A stretch of 60,659 bases of DNA. It comes from Sellimonas sp963559135. Lineage in GTDB: Bacteria; Bacillota; Clostridia; Lachnospirales; Lachnospiraceae. The translations under genes were made by a program, and so were the position numbers. Every line of letters starts with the position of its first letter. The first letter of the stretch is position 1. Below, one piece after another: positions 57,201-60,659 of the stretch. The notes below the pieces were generated by a model that was not told where the DNA came from, ran no database searches, and saw nothing but the letters and a program-made list of their open reading frames with translations. The stretch is from assembly GCA_963559135.1 (NCBI GenBank), contig CAUWJP010000017.1:1-60659 (forward strand), read 5' to 3'.

Positions 57201-58287
57201 TTGGCAGGAAGTATCCAAGCGGCATATCATACTGAAGATATTTGTCCAGCACAGCCCTTGCCGAATATTCATACGGAGTATCTACATTTTCCGGGTAGTT
57301 CTCAGTAGCCACTGTCGGCATTTCTCCGTTTAACGACTCGGAATGCTGTCCCTTGGAAAGCCGGTAACCGGTTGCCATTCCACTTTCGTAATGGGTGGTC
57401 CCTTCGCTAAGGTGAGACTCTGTTCCCTTGACATTCCATGCTTTATCTCCCTCTTTCTCTGACCACGCATCCCTGTTGTAGCAGTTCAGATGGCCTTCAT
57501 AGAATCCATACTCCGGAAGCAGCAGCGGATTTCCAGTTACATGGTAGTAATCCCGAAGCAGATCCATGACGATCTGACGGCCTCCTTCTCTTTCTGTCAC
57601 GAAATAATACGCGCTGAAATGGTGCTCTTTGTGAGACGTCAAAACCACGTCCGCATCTGACTCGCCAAAATCATAGAGTCCGTCTGAGAATGTATTCCTC
57701 AGCACTCCATATCCACCTGTCGTATAATAAAATGGGTTCGGAGATGCCACGCCTCCGTCCATCCATGAACTTTCATTGACAATCTGAATCTTCCGGCCTG
57801 TATGCACAAACCGACCATTCTGTGTTCCTCCGCCGTAGAAATGCTCATTTCCCCGACGCAGAAGTGTCTGAACTGTTTCTTCAGAGGTAAATTCCAGAGG
57901 CTTTGTCTCCTCCATCACCTTTCGCTCTCCAGCATAGACCGTCATCAATGCTTTCATTTTATCGAATACGATTCTTGTTCTGCCGCACTGTATCGTGATA
58001 GACACCGGATCTTCCATAGTCTTAGCCTCCGGCTTTGTATAGGCGTCCGCCTCGTCCGGATACTGCTGGATCTTTGCCGTATGGGCCTCATCCCTTGGAG
58101 CAGCATATTCCGGAAATGCTCCATCTGTACTTACATCGTAACGGAAAATCGATTCTTCCAGAAATGTAATCTTCCCCTTGATTCCTTCCTGAAATGACAG
58201 ATATACGATATTGCTTCTGTCCGCATCTTCCCGAATGGCGGATACCTCGCTTAATGTTCCGCAAAACGCGTTCTTTTCCTCACTCAT
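54217..58287 (-). CDS. Multi-modular GH31 glycoside hydrolase with dockerin and cohesin-like domains
   Basis: A 1356-residue enzyme. Modules in order: N-terminal beta-sandwich (about 25-250), GH31 barrel (about 255-720) with nucleophile D455 in LKTDVAW and probable acid/base D506 in WSGDQTGGNW, further beta domains (720-920), FN3-like (925-1005), F5/8C/CBM32-like (1005-1155), dockerin-like calcium repeat (GDINMNGIYDVYDYAYTM, about 1201-1218), and a cohesin-like domain (1230-1350). The KTD and SGDQTGG motifs fit the GH31 branch that includes mucin alpha-N-acetylgalactosaminidases; this specificity is inference. The ATG follows AAGGAGG, so the N-terminus is firm. It has no signal peptide and no C-terminal sorting motif, odd for such modules. 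Confidence 0.88.
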   Translation of the reverse strand: MSEEKNAFCGTLSEVSAIREDADRSNIVYLSFQEGIKGKITFLEESIFRYDVSTDGAFPEYAAPRDEAHTAKIQQYPDEADAYTKPEAKTMEDPVSITIQCGRTRIVFDKMKALMTVYAGERKVMEETKPLEFTSEETVQTLLRRGNEHFYGGGTQNGRFVHTGRKIQIVNESSWMDGGVASPNPFYYTTGGYGVLRNTFSDGLYDFGESDADVVLTSHKEHHFSAYYFVTEREGGRQIVMDLLRDYYHVTGNPLLLPEYGFYEGHLNCYNRDAWSEKEGDKAWNVKGTESHLSEGTTHYESGMATGYRLSKGQHSESLNGEMPTVATENYPENVDTPYEYSARAVLDKYLQYDMPLGYFLPNDGYGGGYGQNGYYVQGGVLEDGSSSEERIAAVDANVENLARFTEYANKRGVASGLWTESNLSPDSDEKTYWHLLRDFRQEVTKGGATTLKTDVAWVGPGYSFQLNGVKTAYDIVTTAENFRPNIISLDGWAGSQRFNSVWSGDQTGGNWEYIRFHIPTYIGSSLSGNPNIGSDMDGIFGGKPLIAARDYQWKSFTPQMLNMDGWGSYMKAPFTFGDPYTGINRMYMKMKSMLMPYIYTCAASASNLETGNEDTGLPMVRAMFLEYPDDEYSYSRSMQYQFMLGSSILVAPVYQNVAGDEMGNDVRNHIYLPDPQQIWVDYLTGELYQGGQVLNNFDVPLWKLPVFVKQGAILPMFEANNTPDAVKKDHRIIEVWPAGETAYTVYEDDGKYISNETEEDEAYGTIDHVSYGDHVSTKYTSKVEGDKAVLIAERSEGTYEGYEPNRSTTWIVHLTQKPEAVLVKSGEEILKAREAEDLKTLESQMPDAGEVLYYYEEAPKLRTFASVEETELAKMTDEVQIAPKLYIRLPKVDVTEVEQSVEIQGFVCEMEVRKEQENPALSVPELTIAEEEKTASSMWLRWTKTDGASSYEMLVDGQLYAMGDADSYLHDDLDYHSEHSYQIRSRNAAGYSAWSREVRTMTLSDPWRNEIGAAGKVTFTGSDEAGPLKYATDHSFRGLFFSADDVAGQKIPFIYDFGAAYELDKFEYYPRDSYGSGTVQRMNVYSSMDGIHWKLEWNGAEHDAWTYNTDLDVEENVQTVPLTGVLARFLKLEVIESLRNYFAAHELPVYRKDGTKPFAVGSTNKNEQVAEGDYTNMKNYLGTSIKDGSNFVDQIQKRGGDINMNGIYDVYDYAYTMFKLDGGTKQTGAASGKIILVPEKETVKAGETFTIAAMAEEAENINAFGKVLDYDPAKLEFVSVSQEEVVASMEDLTVNKVYGDGTAYVNLAFANRGDKPLYNGSGRLAVITMKALVDVQPKTELNVDDVLAIGPDLIK

Positions 58288-58303
58288 TACAATCCTCCTT
58301 AGA

Positions 58304-58345
58304 CATAACCAGCGTGGTTATGCATGATGCCTTAAAATTTTGCAA
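58304..58345 (-). promoter_or_regulatory. Palindromic operator and possible promoter of the GH31 gene
   Basis: CATAACCA, GCG and TGGTTATG (58304-58322) form a perfect 8-bp inverted repeat just before the ribosome site. On the minus strand TTGCAA (58345-58340), a 17-base spacer and CATAAC (58322-58317) could be the promoter, with the palindrome lying on the -10 and start. The pattern resembles a LacI-type sugar operator, but no regulator gene is adjacent. Confidence 0.45.
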
Positions 58346-58365
58346 ACTCATTCTACCAGAACAGA

Positions 58366-58396
58366 CAAAAAAGCGCCATCACTGAGCGCTTTTTCT
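58366..58396 (-). terminator. Terminator of the MalY/PatB gene
   Basis: On the minus strand AAAAGCGC and GCGCTTTT pair around a nine-base loop and are followed by TTTTGTC, about 30 bases after the stop codon at 58422. Confidence 0.85.
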
Positions 58397-58421
58397 GTCC
58401 AATATTACAAAAAGATTGTAC

Positions 58422-59588
58422 TTATGTATAAATATATAAAGTGATTCCATCCTTCAACCTCTGAAGTCCGTCTTTTAGAACCTCCTTCCGGCATGCGATA
58501 TTCATTCGAAGAAATCCCTCTCCGGTTTTACCGTACTGTTTTCCGGCCGACAAATACAGCCCGGTCTTTTTTCTCAGAAATACTGCCAGTTTTTCTGAAT
58601 CCTTTGTTATTTTTCGGCAGTCAATCCAGAGAAGATATGTGGCCTCGGAAGAAACCAGATGAAGATCCGGAAGTTCAGATTTGATAAATTCCCTCGCTGT
58701 CTGTTTATTTTCATATAAATAATCTCTCAGCGCATCCAACCACGGGCCTCCTTTCTGGTAGGCCGCGATTGACCCTGTCATGGCAAAAACATTTGGCTCT
58801 GCCGCTTCATCCGTATTCAAGGCCCGCCATATCTTATGGCGCAAAGTTTCATCCGGCACCATCACAGCCGCCGTCTGGAGTCCCGCCAGATTAAATGTCT
58901 TGGTCGGCGCAATACAGGTGATACTGTTCTTCCTGCACTTTTCTGATACCGATGCAAACGGAACATAGGATTTCCCCGGATCCGTCAGTTCACAATGGAT
59001 TTCATCAGAAATCACTACCACATGGTATTTCCAGCACAATTCCCCGATCTGCTCCATCGTCTCTTTCGTCCAGATTTTTCCCACCGGATTGTGGGGATTG
59101 CAGAAAATCAACATAGACGTCTGGGGATCGGAAAGCACTTCTTCCAGTGCTTCAAAATCCACCTTGTAACATTCTCCATCATAGGAAAGCGGACACTCCA
59201 CCACGTATCTTCCATTATTCACAATCGAATTGAAAAAAATGTTGTAAACCGGTGTCAGAAGCACGACTTTTTCCGCCGGGGTCGTAAGTTTCCGGACCGC
59301 ACTGGAAATAGCCGGCACCACGCCGGTACAGAAAACCAGCCAGTCTTTCTCTAACTGGAACTGATGGCGCACCTCCCACCAATTCTGAATGGACTCATAC
59401 CACTCATCCGGAATCAAAGTGTAGCCAAAAGCACCGTGATTGGCCCGTTTCCGAATTGCATCCTGGATCTCCGGTGTCGTTTCAAAATCCATATCCGCCA
59501 CCCACATCGGAAGCTCATTTTCGGCAACATCCCATTTCATAGACAGAGTTCCACGCCGATTGACCGGTTTATCAAAATCATAATTCAT
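58422..59588 (-). CDS. MalY/PatB-family cystathionine beta-lyase or aminotransferase
   Basis: A 388-residue class I PLP enzyme. MWVADMDFETTPEI (about 28-41), the loop CNPHNPVG (163-170), SDEIHCEL (194-201) and PLP lysine K230 in APTKTFNLAGLQ are those of the MalY/PatB group, which cleaves the C-S bond of cystathionine or cysteine conjugates. GAGGAAACAGAGT precedes the ATG at 59588; the longer frame upstream is rejected. It lies 104 bases behind a DUF3737 gene and may share its transcript. Exact substrate not readable. Confidence 0.87.
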   Translation of the reverse strand: MNYDFDKPVNRRGTLSMKWDVAENELPMWVADMDFETTPEIQDAIRKRANHGAFGYTLIPDEWYESIQNWWEVRHQFQLEKDWLVFCTGVVPAISSAVRKLTTPAEKVVLLTPVYNIFFNSIVNNGRYVVECPLSYDGECYKVDFEALEEVLSDPQTSMLIFCNPHNPVGKIWTKETMEQIGELCWKYHVVVISDEIHCELTDPGKSYVPFASVSEKCRKNSITCIAPTKTFNLAGLQTAAVMVPDETLRHKIWRALNTDEAAEPNVFAMTGSIAAYQKGGPWLDALRDYLYENKQTAREFIKSELPDLHLVSSEATYLLWIDCRKITKDSEKLAVFLRKKTGLYLSAGKQYGKTGEGFLRMNIACRKEVLKDGLQRLKDGITLYIYT

Positions 59589-59692
59589 ACTCTGTTTCCT
59601 CCTGTCCTTCCCCATTATGCACAAAAACGATCCAGCTTTTCCTCAATCGACTTACAGCAGATCCTTGTCTTATCCGGATCAATTCTGTCTTT

Positions 59693-60493
59693 TTAGATAA
59701 TCAGTTCCCCGATCTCATCCGCACAGATCGTGCCGCCGGATGGATTCAAAATGCTGTTTACCTTTCCTTTTATTTCAGCATCTACAGTGGAATACTCAAA
59801 GGCAAGAGTCGTATTCAACAGATGACAGTTTTTCATCACAAGATTATCAATGTAACACATACCCTGAAGACTCTCGATCGTGCAGTTAACCAATGTCAGA
59901 TTTTTCGCATTCCATCCAAGATACTCTCCTGAAATAAAAGAATCATAAACCGTCACATTTTCACTGTTCCAGAACGCATCTTTGGAAAGCATCTTCGCAT
60001 TTCGGATTTCCATGTTTTTCACGCCGTCAAAAGAATAATTCCCTATCAGCTGGAAATCAGACAGCTTTATATTTTCACTGTTCATGGCAAAATAATCTCC
60101 CTTTGCCGTGCCATGTTCTATTGTCACATCACTGCAGTTCCAGAAAGTTTCCGCCGCATTCGGAAATGCAACATGTTCCAGATACACTCCTCGGCAACGC
60201 CGGAAGTTCTTTGGCGCCTCAATGACCGAATTTTTCACCGTGATATCATTGGTATACCACACACCCGCTCTCGCCATCTCAAACCATGTACAGTCCTCCG
60301 CATAGATATGATTACAGTACCAAAGCGGATACTTCCATTTGAACATGCTACCATAAAGCCTGATGTCACTACTCTCTTTTAGCGGCGACTCCCCATCTGT
60401 AAAAATTGTATCATACACATCCATATGTTCCGCATGAAACAATGGCCTCTCTCCTGTCAAATACGCCTGCTTTACTACTTCTCTTTCTATCAT
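59693..60493 (-). CDS. DUF3737 beta-helix protein
   Basis: A 266-residue protein made of short beta-strand repeats (N.EN.., .V.V.NS.., .N..L.NC.) that predict a right-handed beta-helix, the mark of the DUF3737 family. Motifs include ERPLF (about 15-19), SPLKES.DI.L, FKWKYPLWYC and FWN.. repeats. GAGGAGGATTGGGAAG precedes the ATG at 60493; a longer frame up to 60595 would run through the promoter. No signal peptide. Function unknown. It lies upstream of the MalY/PatB gene on the same strand. Confidence 0.85.
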   Translation of the reverse strand: MIEREVVKQAYLTGERPLFHAEHMDVYDTIFTDGESPLKESSDIRLYGSMFKWKYPLWYCNHIYAEDCTWFEMARAGVWYTNDITVKNSVIEAPKNFRRCRGVYLEHVAFPNAAETFWNCSDVTIEHGTAKGDYFAMNSENIKLSDFQLIGNYSFDGVKNMEIRNAKMLSKDAFWNSENVTVYDSFISGEYLGWNAKNLTLVNCTIESLQGMCYIDNLVMKNCHLLNTTLAFEYSTVDAEIKGKVNSILNPSGGTICADEIGELII

Positions 60494-60566
60494 CTTCCCA
60501 ATCCTCCTCACGATCTTCTTTATCAATACATGATCCGGGCAGCTTCCCAGCCCTCCTGATAAACTA

Positions 60567-60625
60567 ACTATAGAACGGCCAAAACAAAATAGCAAATACT
60601 TATACTCTATGCTTTTTCATAGTTA
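60567..60625 (-). promoter_or_regulatory. Promoter of the DUF3737 gene with upstream dyad
   Basis: On the minus strand TTGCTA (60595-60590), a 17-base spacer and TATAGT (60572-60567). Just upstream an inverted repeat CTATG and CATAG (about 60608-60623) may be a regulator site. Confidence 0.6.
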
Positions 60626-60659
60626 AAAGTTATGTGTATTTTTCGGGGACGTGTTCCTG

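Overview
The window looks like a chromosomal segment of a Firmicute, most likely a gut Lachnospiraceae (Clostridium cluster XIVa type). The reasons are moderate GC, strong AGGAGG ribosome binding sites, the sequence character of RpoB, RpoC and EF-Tu, a Firmicutes-type L10 leader, a split P-protein (gcvPA/gcvPB), and a DUF6512/DUF3737/MalY accessory set. I cannot name the genus from the sequence alone. No insertion sequence, prophage, CRISPR array, tRNA or rRNA was recognised.

The backbone is the old ribosomal/RNA-polymerase supercluster, all on the minus strand and in the classical order: rplJ-rplL (37789-36803), rpoB-rpoC (33256-25617), rpsL-rpsG-fusA-tuf (10405-5863). It is broken into three transcription units by two accessory blocks, and each unit has its own readable promoter and/or terminator. 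Between rplL and rpoB lie an L-lactate dehydrogenase, a YczE-like membrane protein and an amidohydrolase. Between rpoC and rpsL lie about 15 kb: an allantoinase/NCS1 permease pair, pepC, an HD-domain gene, an AEC transporter, a complete glycine-cleavage operon (glyA-gcvT-gcvH-gcvPA-gcvPB-lplA-lpdA) under a tandem glycine riboswitch, and a GNAT gene.

The left end (1-5.8 kb) holds a YhgE/Pip membrane protein divergent from a TetR-type regulator, a phosphotransferase, a DUF6512 membrane protein, and a tiny DUF2589-like gene preceded by three exact 19-bp tandem repeats. To the right of rplJ come an MFS transporter, isoaspartyl dipeptidase (iadA), and an amino-acid cluster: APC permease, LysR regulator overlapping a PEP/pyruvate-binding protein, divergent from an aspartate-aminotransferase-like gene and glutamate dehydrogenase. 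Together with pepC, an aminopeptidase P-like gene and the glycine operon, this gives the window a peptide/amino-acid and nitrogen-catabolism theme.

The most interesting small system is at 47.96-50.31 kb. A preQ1-I riboswitch precedes a nucleoside hydrolase, an ECF S-component and a radical-SAM protein with a CX4CX2C cluster motif. This is the layout of the queuine/queuosine salvage pathway (queK, S-component, queL). The right end holds a WYL regulator, a 33-aa conserved-looking small protein, purC with a large rod-like hairpin behind it, an M24 peptidase, a 1356-aa GH31 enzyme with FN3, F5/8C, dockerin and cohesin-like modules but no signal peptide, a MalY/PatB lyase and a DUF3737 beta-helix protein.
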